In this document: piece after piece, positions 20,036 to 27,928 of the stretch | Layout of the letters: each line of letters opens with the position of its first letter | Position numbering within the stretch: position 1 is the first letter of the stretch | Assembly (NCBI RefSeq): GCF_018524365.1 | Contig: NZ_JAEKFT010000006.1 | Span: 124,001-188,000, forward strand | Length of the DNA stretch: 64,000 bases | Reading direction: 5' to 3' | Source: Denitromonas iodatirespirans | Lineage (GTDB): Bacteria > Pseudomonadota > Gammaproteobacteria > Burkholderiales > Rhodocyclaceae | Translations under genes and position numbers: made by a program | The notes under the pieces: generated by a model | The model's input: only the letters and a program-made list of their open reading frames with translations | Told to the model about the DNA's origin: nothing | Database searches by the model: none

Positions 20036-21115
20036 ATGACACCCAAGGCGTTCACCCGCCCAGCCCATGCCACCACCTGGATGAGCCTGTTCCTGGCGCT
20101 GGTCGCCGTGCTCGCGGCCTTTCTCGCCCCACAACTCGAACATGCCTTTCGCGCCAATGCCGCCTTCAACGGCGTGATCCTCCTGGTGCTGGCGGTCGGC
20201 ATCGGGGTCAACCTGCGCCAGGTGTGGCGATTGCAGCGCGAAGTGCTGTGGATCGAAGCCTTCGAACCGCGCCGGGACGGTGGCGAAGGTGGCAACGCCG
20301 GCACCTCGCGCCCGGTGCTGCTGGCGCCGATGGCCCGCCTGCTGACCAGCCGCGACAACGGCCGCGTCCACCTCTCGCCGGCCTCGATGCGCAGCATCCT
20401 CGACAGCGTGCAGATCCGCCTCGAAGAGCAGCGCGACTTCTCCCGCTACCTGATCGGCCTGCTCATCTTCCTCGGCCTGCTCGGCACCTTCTGGGGCCTG
20501 CTGGCGACCATCCGCTCGGTGGGCGACATCATCGGCGGCATGAGCGTGGGCACCGACCCGGTGGCCATGTTCGACACCCTCAAGACCCGCCTCGACGCGC
20601 CGCTGTCGGGCATGGCGACCAGCTTCTCCACCTCGCTGTTCGGCCTCGGCGGCTCGCTGGTGGTGGGCTTCCTCGACCTGCAGTCGGGCCACGCGCAGAA
20701 CCGCTTCTACAACGAGCTGGAAGAATGGCTGTCGAGCATCACCCGCCTGCCCGCCTCCGGCCTCGGTGGCGACGAGGGCAGCGTGCCGGCCTATGTGCAG
20801 GCCCTGCTCGAGCAGACCGCCGAGTCGCTGGAGCGCATGCAGCGCTCGACCGCCGACTCCGAACGCGAGCGGCGCGCCACCGGCGAGCACCTGTCCGAGC
20901 TCAACACCCAGCTGACGCGCCTGTCCGATCTCATCTCGCGCGAGTCGCGCGACTTCACCGCGCTGGCCAGCAGCCAGGATGACCTGGCCGGGCTGGTGCG
21001 CCACCTCGCCCACCAGCCCGACGCCAACGCCCAATTCACCGAAGAGCTGCGCGCCGAGCTGCGCCTGCTCTCGCGCACCATCGCCGCGGCGCTCGACGGC
21101 CGCCGGGCCGACTGA
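20036..21115 (+). CDS. MotA/TolQ/ExbB-like proton-channel protein
   Basis: About 360-residue inner-membrane protein. It has four hydrophobic segments (TTWMSLFLALVAVLAAFLAP; GVILLVLAVGIGVNL; LIGLLIFLGLLGTFWGLLATI; MATSFSTSLFGLGGSLVVGFL). The last two, with LGLLGTFWGLLATI and SGMATSFSTSLFGLGGSL, match the channel helices of MotA/ExbB proteins. A C-terminal coiled-coil region follows (AESLERMQRSTADSERERRATGEHLSEL). GAGGAG is 9 bases before the ATG at 20036; another ATG is at 20030. The next gene encodes a MotB-like partner 3 bases downstream. This is not flagellar MotA, and no flagellar genes are near. Confidence 0.82.
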   Translation: MTPKAFTRPAHATTWMSLFLALVAVLAAFLAPQLEHAFRANAAFNGVILLVLAVGIGVNLRQVWRLQREVLWIEAFEPRRDGGEGGNAGTSRPVLLAPMARLLTSRDNGRVHLSPASMRSILDSVQIRLEEQRDFSRYLIGLLIFLGLLGTFWGLLATIRSVGDIIGGMSVGTDPVAMFDTLKTRLDAPLSGMATSFSTSLFGLGGSLVVGFLDLQSGHAQNRFYNELEEWLSSITRLPASGLGGDEGSVPAYVQALLEQTAESLERMQRSTADSERERRATGEHLSELNTQLTRLSDLISRESRDFTALASSQDDLAGLVRHLAHQPDANAQFTEELRAELRLLSRTIAAALDGRRAD

Positions 21116-21118
21116 GCC

Positions 21119-22225
21119 ATGGCCACGCTGGCCCGTCGCCGCCGCGGCATCGACTTCTGGCCCGGCTTTGTCGACGCGCTCGCCGCGTTGCTGATGGTGA
21201 TGGTCTTCGTCATCCTGATCTTCACCATCGGCCAGTTCGTGCTCACCGATGCGGTCAGCGGGCGCGACCGCGCACTGGCTCGGCTCAACGCCGAGCTGGC
21301 GCAACTGGCCGACCAACTGAGCCTGGAGACCGATGCCCGGCGCCAGACCGAGATCCGCCTCGGCGAACTGGCCGCCTCGCTCGAGCGCAGCGACGCCGCC
21401 CGCCAGGCGCTCGATGCGCGCCTGCAATCGAGCGAGACCGCACGCAGCGCTGCCGAAAGCGAAGCAGCCCGGCTGGCCGCCGATATCGCCGCCCTGCAAC
21501 GCCTCAAGGCCGAGCTCGAAGCCGAAGCCGCGCGCCTGGCCAGCGAGCTGGACACCACCGGTACCGCGCTCAAGCAAAAGACCGAACTGTCCGAACGCTC
21601 GATCGCCCAGGTCGAGCTGCTCAACCGCCAGCTCGCCGCCCTGCGCAGCCAGCTCGAACAGCTCAACGAAGCGCTCGGCGCCGCCGAGCAGGCGGCCCGC
21701 GACAAGGATCTGAAGATCGAGGAACTGGGCCAGAAGCTCAACGTGGCGCTGGCCAGCCGGGTGCAGGAGCTGGCGCGTTACCGCTCGGAATTCTTCGGCC
21801 GCCTGCGCGCGGTACTCGGCCAGCGCGAGGACGTGCAGATCGTCGGCGACCGCTTCGTGTTCGCCAGCGAGGTGTTGTTCGACAGCGCCTCGGCCGAGGT
21901 CAGCGAGGCCGGCAAGACCCAGCTCGCGCGCCTGGCCGGCGCACTCAAGGACATCGCCCGCGAGATCCCCGCCGACCTGCCCTGGGTGCTGCAGGTGGAC
22001 GGCCACACCGACCGTCGGCCGATCTCGACCGCGCGCTTCCCCTCCAACTGGGAGCTGTCGACCGCGCGTGCGCTGTCGATCGTCAAATACCTGCGCGCCC
22101 AGGGCATCGACCCGCAGCGCCTGGCCGCCACCGGCTATGGCGAATTCCACCCCATCGACCCGCGCAACACCGACGCCGCCTACGCCAAGAACCGGCGCAT
22201 CGAGCTCAAGCTGACGAGTCGCTGA
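21119..22225 (+). CDS. MotB/OmpA-like peptidoglycan-anchored partner with long coiled coil
   Basis: 368-residue protein. It has one N-terminal membrane helix (DALAALLMVMVFVILIF, about residues 19-36) carrying Asp19 in FVDALAALL, the place of the proton-binding Asp of MotB. A coiled coil rich in Ala, Glu, Leu and Arg runs through about residues 50-225. An OmpA-like domain follows at about 250-365 (FVFASEVLFDSASAEVSEAGK, VDGHTDRRPIS, NWELSTARALSIVKYL). With the upstream MotA/ExbB-like gene it forms a probable force-generating or proton-conducting complex anchored to peptidoglycan. The 3' end overlaps the convergent AraC gene by 20 bases. Confidence 0.85.
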   Translation: MATLARRRRGIDFWPGFVDALAALLMVMVFVILIFTIGQFVLTDAVSGRDRALARLNAELAQLADQLSLETDARRQTEIRLGELAASLERSDAARQALDARLQSSETARSAAESEAARLAADIAALQRLKAELEAEAARLASELDTTGTALKQKTELSERSIAQVELLNRQLAALRSQLEQLNEALGAAEQAARDKDLKIEELGQKLNVALASRVQELARYRSEFFGRLRAVLGQREDVQIVGDRFVFASEVLFDSASAEVSEAGKTQLARLAGALKDIAREIPADLPWVLQVDGHTDRRPISTARFPSNWELSTARALSIVKYLRAQGIDPQRLAATGYGEFHPIDPRNTDAAYAKNRRIELKLTSR

Positions 22226-23054
22226 GCGCCGCCTCGCCGCGCACCTGCGCCAGCCATTCGCGCGGCGCACAACCGATGCGCGCGCGGAAGGCCCGCGCCA
22301 GCGCATTCGGGCTGCCGTAGCCCACCTGGTCGGCCACCACCGCCACCGGCCGCCCCTGCTTGAGCAGGGTGCAGCTCACGTTCATGCGCCACTCGGCCAG
22401 GTAGTCGCCCGGCGTGGCGCCCACCGTGTCGCGAAAGGCCGCCGCAAAGCGCGCGCGCGACATGCCCGCCCGCTCGGCCAGCGACGCCAGCGTCCACGGC
22501 GCCTGCGGCGCGTCATGCATGGCGGCGATGGCGCGCGCCAGTTTCGGATCAGCCAGGCCGGCCAGCAGCCCGGTGGGCGCCAGGCGCCGGTCCATCAGGT
22601 AGCGCAGCAACTGGATCAGCAGCAATTCGCACAGGCGGTCGATGGCCGCCTGACGGCCGCAATGGTCGGCCAAGGCCTCAGCCACCAGCAGGTCCAGCGT
22701 CGGCCCCAGCCCCGGCACCTCGGCCAACGGGATCAGCAGCACCGGCGGCAGCGCCATGGCCAGCGGGTTGCCCGCCGAGGCCCCCAGCTCCACCTCGGCG
22801 CAGAACAGCTCGGCCGTCTCGCTCGGCGGCACCAGCAGGCGATGCGGCGCCACGCGCGGATAGAACAGCACGCTCGGCTCACTGATCTGCAGATCGTCAT
22901 GAATCGCGGCACGCGCCGTGACCGGCCCACGTTTGACCAGATGCACATAGCCATGCGGCGCGGCGAAGTGGTGATGGCCGCACAGCGGGCCGCTGTGGAA
23001 CATGCGTGCCGACAGCGAATAGTGCTGGAGCAGGCCGGCAAGTCGATCGGTCAT
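22206..23054 (-). CDS. AraC family transcriptional regulator (cupin_6 type)
   Basis: 282-residue regulator. The N-terminal cupin-like domain (SGPLCGHHHFAAPHGYVHLVKRGPV, SVLFYPRVAPHRL) is of the AraC cupin_6 type. Two C-terminal HTH motifs follow (WTLASLAERAGMSRARFAAAFRDTVGATPGDYL; PVAVVADQVGYGSPNALARAFRARIG). The ATG at 23054 is preferred, with GAGG upstream, over a TTG at 23069. It is divergent from an AhpD-like gene over a 118-base gap holding an inverted repeat, the usual layout for a regulator of its neighbour. Confidence 0.92.
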   Translation of the reverse strand: MTDRLAGLLQHYSLSARMFHSGPLCGHHHFAAPHGYVHLVKRGPVTARAAIHDDLQISEPSVLFYPRVAPHRLLVPPSETAELFCAEVELGASAGNPLAMALPPVLLIPLAEVPGLGPTLDLLVAEALADHCGRQAAIDRLCELLLIQLLRYLMDRRLAPTGLLAGLADPKLARAIAAMHDAPQAPWTLASLAERAGMSRARFAAAFRDTVGATPGDYLAEWRMNVSCTLLKQGRPVAVVADQVGYGSPNALARAFRARIGCAPREWLAQVRGEAALSDSSA

Positions 23055-23086
23055 GGGCGCCTCACTCAAGACTTTGGGTTACGAAT

Positions 23087-23115
23087 TTGATACGTAGTGT
23101 GCCATATCGTATCCA
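23087..23115. promoter_or_regulatory. Candidate operator between AraC regulator and AhpD-like gene
   Basis: Inverted repeat TTGATACG (23087-23094) and CGTATCCA (23108-23115), 13 bases apart and matching in 7 of 8 positions. It lies in an AT-richer stretch of the divergent promoter region. It is a candidate site for the adjacent AraC protein; AraC proteins more often use direct repeats, so this is tentative. Confidence 0.35.
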
Positions 23116-23172
23116 ACAAAGGCCGATCATCCGTCACGTGCATTCCCGCACCCCCAACGAACGGAGATCCTC

Positions 23173-23706
23173 ATGCCCCATATCGCCCCCCTGTCCATCG
23201 ACACCGCCGACGCCACCACCGCCGCCACGCTCAAGGCCGTCAAGGCCAAGCTCGGCATGGTGCCCAACCTGTTCGCCACCCTGGCCCATGCCCCCGCCGC
23301 GCTCAATGGCTACCTCGGCCTGTCCGAAACCCTCGGCACCGGCCGCCTGAGCGCCGCCCAGCGCGAAATCGTCGCCCTCGCCGCCGGCCAGGCCAACACC
23401 TGCCAGTACTGCCTGAGCGCCCACACCCTGATCGGCAAGGGCGCCGGGCTGTCCGAAGATGCCATCGTCGCTGCCCGCAGCGGCCGCGGCAGCAACCCGC
23501 TCAATGCCGCCATCGCCGGCTTCGCCCGTGCCCTGGTCGAGGACCGCGGCCGCGTATCCGCCGAGGCCATGGCCGGCTACCGCCAGGCCGGCCTCGACGA
23601 CAGCCTGATCCTCGAAGTGGTGGCCAACGTCGCCCTCAATGTGCTCACCAACTACACCAACCATGTCGCCGACACCGAGGTGGACTTCCCGGTGGTGGCG
23701 GTCTGA
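23173..23706 (+). CDS. Carboxymuconolactone decarboxylase / AhpD-like family protein
   Basis: 177-residue AhpD-fold protein. The redox motif CQYCLSAH (CxxC followed by His) lies in ANTCQYCLSAHTLIGKGAGLS, the signature of the peroxidase-related AhpD-like group. The surrounding pattern LSAAQREIVALAAGQ and the C-terminal NVLTNYTNHVADTEVDFP are conserved in this family. No signal peptide. A Shine-Dalgarno GGAG lies before the ATG. Probably controlled by the divergent AraC regulator. It may act with the following cytochrome P460 gene in stress defence, but no direct link is shown. Confidence 0.9.
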   Translation: MPHIAPLSIDTADATTAATLKAVKAKLGMVPNLFATLAHAPAALNGYLGLSETLGTGRLSAAQREIVALAAGQANTCQYCLSAHTLIGKGAGLSEDAIVAARSGRGSNPLNAAIAGFARALVEDRGRVSAEAMAGYRQAGLDDSLILEVVANVALNVLTNYTNHVADTEVDFPVVAV

Positions 23707-23734
23707 GCCCCCTGCTTGAAGAAGGAGACGCACA

Positions 23735-24283
23735 ATGAAACCCGCATTCTCCCGCGCGCTGCTCGCCAGCGCCCTCGCCCTGCCCCTGCTCGCCATGGCA
23801 GGCGATTTCTCGCCCTATGTGAACGGCCAGGGCCACATCAGCCGCCCCACCGAGGTGCGCGACCGCTTCGTGCATCTGGGTTCGTGGGCGGTGCTGGATG
23901 AAAAGTCGCCGGCCCGCGGCCTGCACGATGTGTACACCGAAAAGACCTCGGCCGAGCACTACCGCAAGACCGGGCAATTCCCCGACGGCGCCACCCTGGT
24001 GAAAGAAATCCGCAAGCTGGAGACCGGCGCCATGACTACCGGTGACCCGGTGGTATGGGGTTCGGACGCCGCGGTATGGTTCGTGATGGTCAAGGACGCC
24101 AAAGGCCGCTTCTCCGGCAACCCGCTGTGGGCCGACGGCTGGGGCTGGGCCTTATTCAAGGCCGACGCCCCCGCCACCAACGCCGCCGTCAGCTACGAGG
24201 CGGACTGCAAGGGCTGCCATGTACCGGCGGCCAAGACCGACCGGGTCTTCATCCAGGGCTATCCGACCCTGACGGCCCGCTGA
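23735..24283 (+). CDS. Cytochrome P460 family periplasmic c-type haem protein
   Basis: 182-residue exported protein. Signal peptide at residues 1-22 (RALLASALALPLLAMAGD). The mature part matches the cytochrome P460 family (VRDRFVHLGSWAVLDEKSPARGLHDVYTEK; FPDGATLVKEIRKLETG; GWGWALFKAD). A C-terminal haem c site CKGCH is in YEADCKGCHVPAAKTD. P460 proteins oxidise hydroxylamine or bind NO in ammonia oxidisers; homologues in other bacteria are thought to act in nitrogen-oxide detoxification. It follows the AhpD-like gene by 28 bases with AGAAGGAGA as ribosome site. Confidence 0.88.
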   Translation: MKPAFSRALLASALALPLLAMAGDFSPYVNGQGHISRPTEVRDRFVHLGSWAVLDEKSPARGLHDVYTEKTSAEHYRKTGQFPDGATLVKEIRKLETGAMTTGDPVVWGSDAAVWFVMVKDAKGRFSGNPLWADGWGWALFKADAPATNAAVSYEADCKGCHVPAAKTDRVFIQGYPTLTAR

Positions 24284-24350
24284 CTTGCCCTCGGCCGCCG
24301 TGTCGCGCAGGATGCAGTGCTCGATCCTGCGCGACACCCCGCCCGCCCCG

Positions 24351-24950
24351 ATGACGTCGCTTGACGCCTTTCTCACCGAGGTCCGCCGCTGCAACCGCTG
24401 TGCGGCGCACTTGCCGCACGGCGTGCGCCCGGTGTTCCAGTTCGACCCGCGTGCACGCATCCTGATCGCCGGCCAGGCGCCGGGGGCGCGGGTGCATGCG
24501 TCGGGCGTGCCCTTCGACGACGCCAGCGGCGAGCGCCTGCGCGCCTGGCTCGGCATCGACCGAGACACCTTCTACGACGCCACGCGCATCGCCATCCTGC
24601 CGATGGGTTTCTGTTACCCCGGCACCGGCAAGCGCGGCGATCTGCCGCCCCGCCCCGAATGCGCTGCCGCCTGGCGCGATGCCTTCATGCAACGCTTCGA
24701 GCGCCTGTCGCTGACGATCGTGCTGGGCGGCTATGCCATGGACTACCACCTCGGCACCGGCAAGACGCCGCTCACCCGCGTGGTCGAGCACTGGCGCGAA
24801 CACTGGCCGCATGCCCTGCCGCTGCCGCATCCCAGCCCGCGCAACAACCGCTGGCTGGTGCGCAACCCCTGGTTCGAACAAGACGTGCTGCCCATGCTGC
24901 AAGCACGCGTCCAAGCCGTCCTCACCGCCAACCCCAAGGAAACCCCATGA
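24351..24950 (+). CDS. Uracil-DNA glycosylase superfamily protein
   Basis: 199-residue protein of the UDG superfamily. Characteristic blocks: an N-terminal CNRCAAHLP, LIAGQAPGARVHASGVPFDD (the catalytic-loop type GQAPG) and the C-terminal HPSPRNNRW (HPSP-N motif). It is smaller than family 4 UDGs and has only one CxxC in the N-terminal region rather than the four cysteines of the Fe-S UDGs, so DNA glycosylase activity is uncertain. The start at 24351 puts the CxxC near the N-terminus; the longer frame from 24285 lacks conserved sequence. The stop overlaps the next start (ATGA). Confidence 0.85.
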   Translation: MTSLDAFLTEVRRCNRCAAHLPHGVRPVFQFDPRARILIAGQAPGARVHASGVPFDDASGERLRAWLGIDRDTFYDATRIAILPMGFCYPGTGKRGDLPPRPECAAAWRDAFMQRFERLSLTIVLGGYAMDYHLGTGKTPLTRVVEHWREHWPHALPLPHPSPRNNRWLVRNPWFEQDVLPMLQARVQAVLTANPKETP

Positions 24951-25333
24951 CCGACGACACTGCCGCCATCACCGAACTGCTGCACAAGTACTACGACGCC
25001 CTGGTGCGCTGCGACACCGCGCTGCTGGCCGAGGTCTTTCACCCCGAGGCGCACTACTTCACCGCCAGCGACGGCAAGCTGCTGCACCTCGACATGCCCA
25101 CCTATTTCCCTATCGTCGCCGGGCGCACCTCGCCCGAGAGCACCGGCGAGGCCTGCAGCTACAGCATCGACAGCATCGAATTCGCCGGCCCGGTCACCGC
25201 GCTGGCGCGCATGCGCAGCACCATGATGCACAAGCATTTCGACGATCTGCTCAGCCTGATCCGCCTCGACGGCCAGTGGCGCATCATCGCCAAGGTGTTC
25301 CATTTCGATCCGGTGGCTGACAGCGTGCCCTGA
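24947..25333 (+). CDS. NTF2-like (SnoaL/lumazine-binding type) protein
   Basis: 128-residue cone-shaped NTF2-like protein: ITELLHKYYDALVRCDTALLAEVFHPEAHY at the N-terminus and SLIRLDGQWRIIAKVFHFDP at the C-terminus are the typical first helix and last strand. It is translationally coupled to the UDG-family gene by an ATGA overlap (24947-24950). Members of this group are isomerase-, dehydratase- or binding-type proteins; the substrate cannot be assigned. Confidence 0.85.
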   Translation: MTDDTAAITELLHKYYDALVRCDTALLAEVFHPEAHYFTASDGKLLHLDMPTYFPIVAGRTSPESTGEACSYSIDSIEFAGPVTALARMRSTMMHKHFDDLLSLIRLDGQWRIIAKVFHFDPVADSVP

Positions 25334-25346
25334 GCTCGGGTGGGGT

Positions 25347-25736
25347 CTACTCCCGCTCGCCGTCCCAGCGAATCGTCACCTCGCGCCGCCCCCAGGCGCG
25401 GGCTTTCTTGACGTTGTCGCCCATGTAGATGTCGATCTTCTGCGTCCAGCGCGGGTGCATCTTGTCGAGCACCACGTATTCCCCGTCGAGCCCCTCGATG
25501 GTGACCTCGGCGCCCTGCACCAGGCCGAGTTCGAGCAGATCGCGCGACACGGCGATGACTTTCATGCCGGGCGCGAGGGTGTCGCCCCAGGCGGCGAGGT
25601 CGGGCGTGTCGTCGGTCTCGCCGGGCGAGGAGGTGTAGGCGGTGGCCGTCACGGTCATGCTTTGGCGCTCATCGCCGCAGGCGGTGAGCAGTAGTGGCAA
25701 CAGCAGCAGGAAATAGCGTCGCAAACGGGCGGTCAT
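25347..25736 (-). CDS. 3D (Asp-Asp-Asp) domain lipoprotein
   Basis: 129-residue predicted lipoprotein: signal sequence LRRYFLLLLPLLLTAC with a lipobox LLTAC. The 3D/RlpA-like double-psi barrel follows, with VTATAYTSSPGETD, LAPGMKVIAVSRDLL and EYVVLDKMHPRWTQKIDIYMGDN. The final WGRREVTIRW strand is typical of the group. 3D-domain proteins are lytic-transglycosylase-like envelope proteins (MltA/RlpA relatives). The start at 25736 gives a proper signal peptide; the longer frame does not. Confidence 0.85.
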   Translation of the reverse strand: MTARLRRYFLLLLPLLLTACGDERQSMTVTATAYTSSPGETDDTPDLAAWGDTLAPGMKVIAVSRDLLELGLVQGAEVTIEGLDGEYVVLDKMHPRWTQKIDIYMGDNVKKARAWGRREVTIRWDGERE

Positions 25737-25776
25737 GGGCAGGTGCGCCGCGCATCGGGCGCGACGCAACCACACC

Positions 25777-26048
25777 CTAGGGTCTGTTGACAATCATTCG
25801 GGGGATCGCGTTGTGTCCAAATGGCTTCGCGACAAGGCGCAGGAGGCAGCCAAGGGTGGCCCCCTTGGCAACGAGTGCAACGCAGTGGCGAAGCCATTTG
25901 GACACAACCCTGCGGGCGCGGGCCTGTTTGGCCGCATGGCGGCGTTGCGCCTCCTTGGCTGGGGGCCACCCAGACTGCGTCGGCGCGCCTTGCCCTGCGA
26001 CCAAACAGGCCCGCGCGCGACCCCCGAATGATTGTCAACAGACCCTAG
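25777..26048. mobile_element. MITE-like element with long terminal inverted repeats and internal hairpins
   Basis: Non-coding element with perfect 24-bp terminal inverted repeats, beginning GGTCTGTTGACAATCATTCG at 25781 and mirrored to end at 26044. It is flanked on both sides by CTAG (25777-25780, 26045-26048), which looks like a 4-bp target duplication. Inside are two more perfect inverted repeats: 21 bp (25810-25830 with 25888-25908, core TGTCCAAATGGCTTCGC) and 16 bp (25916-25931 with 26001-26016, core GGGCCTGTTTGG). No open reading frame has a credible start. It has the form of a miniature inverted-repeat element; CTAG-type 4-bp duplications are typical of some IS5-family transposases (inference). 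Confidence 0.75.
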
Positions 26049-26087
26049 CGCAGCACAGCGCCGCCCGCCAAGACCCGCCGGCAATCC

Positions 26088-27725
26088 TCAGTCGGGATGG
26101 AAGTTCAGCAGGCGCCGCTTGTTGGGGATGCGCACATAGCGGCCGCTCATCTCGATCAGCCCGGCCTCGCTCAATTGCTGGAAGGTGCGCGACAAAGTCG
26201 GCGGGGTGAGGTTGAGGTAGGAGGCGATGACCTGCTTTTGCGCCGGCAGCACGGCTTCGAGCACGCCGGCGGCGTTGATGCGGGCATGCTGCAGCAGATG
26301 GTCGATGACGCGTTCCATGCCGGTCTGCAAGGCATAGGCTTCGAGATCCCAGGCCACGTCCTGGTAGCGCTTGCCGAAATGCGCCACCAGCGCCCGCGAG
26401 AACGGCAGGCTGCGCGTCAGCAAGTCCTGCAGCGGGGCCAGCGGAATGAGCAGCAGCACGGTGGCCGCCAGGCTTTGCGCCAGCACGGTGTGGTTCACGC
26501 CGGTCAAGGCGTCGATTTCGCCGAACACCTGCATCGGCCCGGCAAAGCCCATCACCTTTTCCGCGCCGCGGGCATTCGACACCGCCAGCTTCACCTGGCC
26601 ACTGATCACCAGGTACACGCCAAGCGGCGCATCCAGCTTGTGGAACACCACCTTGCCGCGGGGCACGCGGATCAGGCGCGCGGCGGCGTCGAGCTGATCG
26701 AGCTCCTCTTTTGGCAGATCGTGGAACAGCGCATGGCGCGACAGCACCGAGCCGACGACCGCCGGCTGCTCGACCGGCACCACCTCGCGCCCCGCGATCG
26801 GCGCCGCCTCGGGGCGCAACAACACCAGCAGCACCGTCTGCCCGTGCAGCGCCAGATGCGTCACCCGGGCGCGCACGCTCTGTTCCTTGCCCTCGGCGTC
26901 GCGACAGCGCAACGGCCCCTCGAAGCGCCCGGCCATCAACACTTCGCCGACCAGCACCGGGAAGCGCGCCACCTCGTCGGCACTGAGCTGATCGGCCAGG
27001 GCATGACGGCACAGGATGTCCGCCGGCTGGCCGAAGAAGTCCGCAGCCGCCGCGTTGGCATGCAGAATCGTGGCCGGCATCAGGGCCGCATCGAGCGACA
27101 CGATCAGCGCCGGCACCTCGCCATGGGTGCACAGATCGACCACGCCGGCCTCGCTGGCCAGCAAGGCCGCGCTGTGGCGCGCCACCACGGCCGAAAAATC
27201 CGGCTCGGCATCGGCCAGCTGCGACGCCGCCAGGGCCTGGGCGCGCGCCTCCCAACTGCCGAACGCATCGCCCGCGCCGACCGCCCCCGGCGCCCCGCCC
27301 GGCGAGGTGGCGGCCATGGCGGCTCGCAGCGAACGGGCAATCACCTGGTCTTCACCCTGGATGTGGTCGATCAGCCAGTCGCCCAGAAACATCAGCAGGC
27401 GCTGGCCATCGAGCACCCCGTCCTCGCCCAGCGCCTCGACCATGTCGCCCACCTGCGCCAGGAAACGCGCATGGCCTTCGTGATGGGCATCGGTCTGTCG
27501 CGCCTCCAGCCCGCACAAGGCCATCAAGGCCTCTTCGGTACTGAAGTGCACCTGCGCGTAATCGGTCAGATAGCCGAGCAGCAGGCGCACCTCGTCCGCC
27601 GACAGCTCGGGCGCCTGGGCCAGCTTGGCCGCCGTGGCATTGACCAGCTCGACCAGCCCGCGATGCTGCTGGTCGACCACGTCGATGTCGGTTTTCAGGG
27701 AATCGTTCCAGGCCACAATCTGCAT
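26088..27725 (-). CDS. Bacteriohemerythrin-PAS-CRP/FNR fusion transcriptional regulator
   Basis: 545-residue fusion. Residues 1-130 are a bacteriohemerythrin with all seven di-iron ligands visible (His21, His60, Glu64, His81, His85, His121, Asp126; motifs DQQHRGL, HFSTEE, HHEGH, HIQGED). About residues 195-315 form a PAS-like domain (MPATILHANAAAADFFGQPADIL). About 325-445 are a cyclic-nucleotide-binding-type CRP domain (FHDLPKEELDQLDAAARLIRVPRGKVVF). About 465-540 are the CRP/FNR HTH (QKQVIASYLNLTPPTLSRTFQQL) with PPTLSR as recognition helix. Oxygen or NO binding at the di-iron site probably controls DNA binding. A perfect TTGAT-N4-ATCAA box lies 75-88 bases upstream of the start. The fusion is unusual. 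Confidence 0.9.
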   Translation of the reverse strand: MQIVAWNDSLKTDIDVVDQQHRGLVELVNATAAKLAQAPELSADEVRLLLGYLTDYAQVHFSTEEALMALCGLEARQTDAHHEGHARFLAQVGDMVEALGEDGVLDGQRLLMFLGDWLIDHIQGEDQVIARSLRAAMAATSPGGAPGAVGAGDAFGSWEARAQALAASQLADAEPDFSAVVARHSAALLASEAGVVDLCTHGEVPALIVSLDAALMPATILHANAAAADFFGQPADILCRHALADQLSADEVARFPVLVGEVLMAGRFEGPLRCRDAEGKEQSVRARVTHLALHGQTVLLVLLRPEAAPIAGREVVPVEQPAVVGSVLSRHALFHDLPKEELDQLDAAARLIRVPRGKVVFHKLDAPLGVYLVISGQVKLAVSNARGAEKVMGFAGPMQVFGEIDALTGVNHTVLAQSLAATVLLLIPLAPLQDLLTRSLPFSRALVAHFGKRYQDVAWDLEAYALQTGMERVIDHLLQHARINAAGVLEAVLPAQKQVIASYLNLTPPTLSRTFQQLSEAGLIEMSGRYVRIPNKRRLLNFHPD

Positions 27726-27799
27726 GTTTCGCTACCTCGGACGCCACCGGTGGCGCTGCGCATCAGCCCTCGATTGTCCGGAACGGCTCCGCAGGCGTG

Positions 27800-27813
27800 T
27801 TGATGGAAATCAA
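27800..27813. promoter_or_regulatory. FNR/DNR-type box TTGATGGAAATCAA
   Basis: Exact match to the FNR/ANR/DNR consensus TTGAT-N4-ATCAA in the 203-base divergent region between the hemerythrin-CRP regulator (start 27725) and the lysozyme-like gene (start 27929). The position suits autoregulation or control of either gene by an FNR-type protein. Confidence 0.7.
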
Positions 27814-27928
27814 TTGCCCCCGCGCAAAGCCCGTCGCCACAGGCGTTTTTCCTTTCAAAACGGCAAGGCCGACTCGCCGGCGAGCGCCGTCTACACTGAG
27901 GCCTATACACCGGCTGCGAGGAGACGCC

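Noticed and set aside
20036-22225. Zorya defence system
   Set aside because: Only ZorA/ZorB-like proteins are present; no ZorC, ZorD helicase or ZorE nuclease lies nearby, and the coiled-coil tail is on the OmpA partner rather than on the channel subunit.
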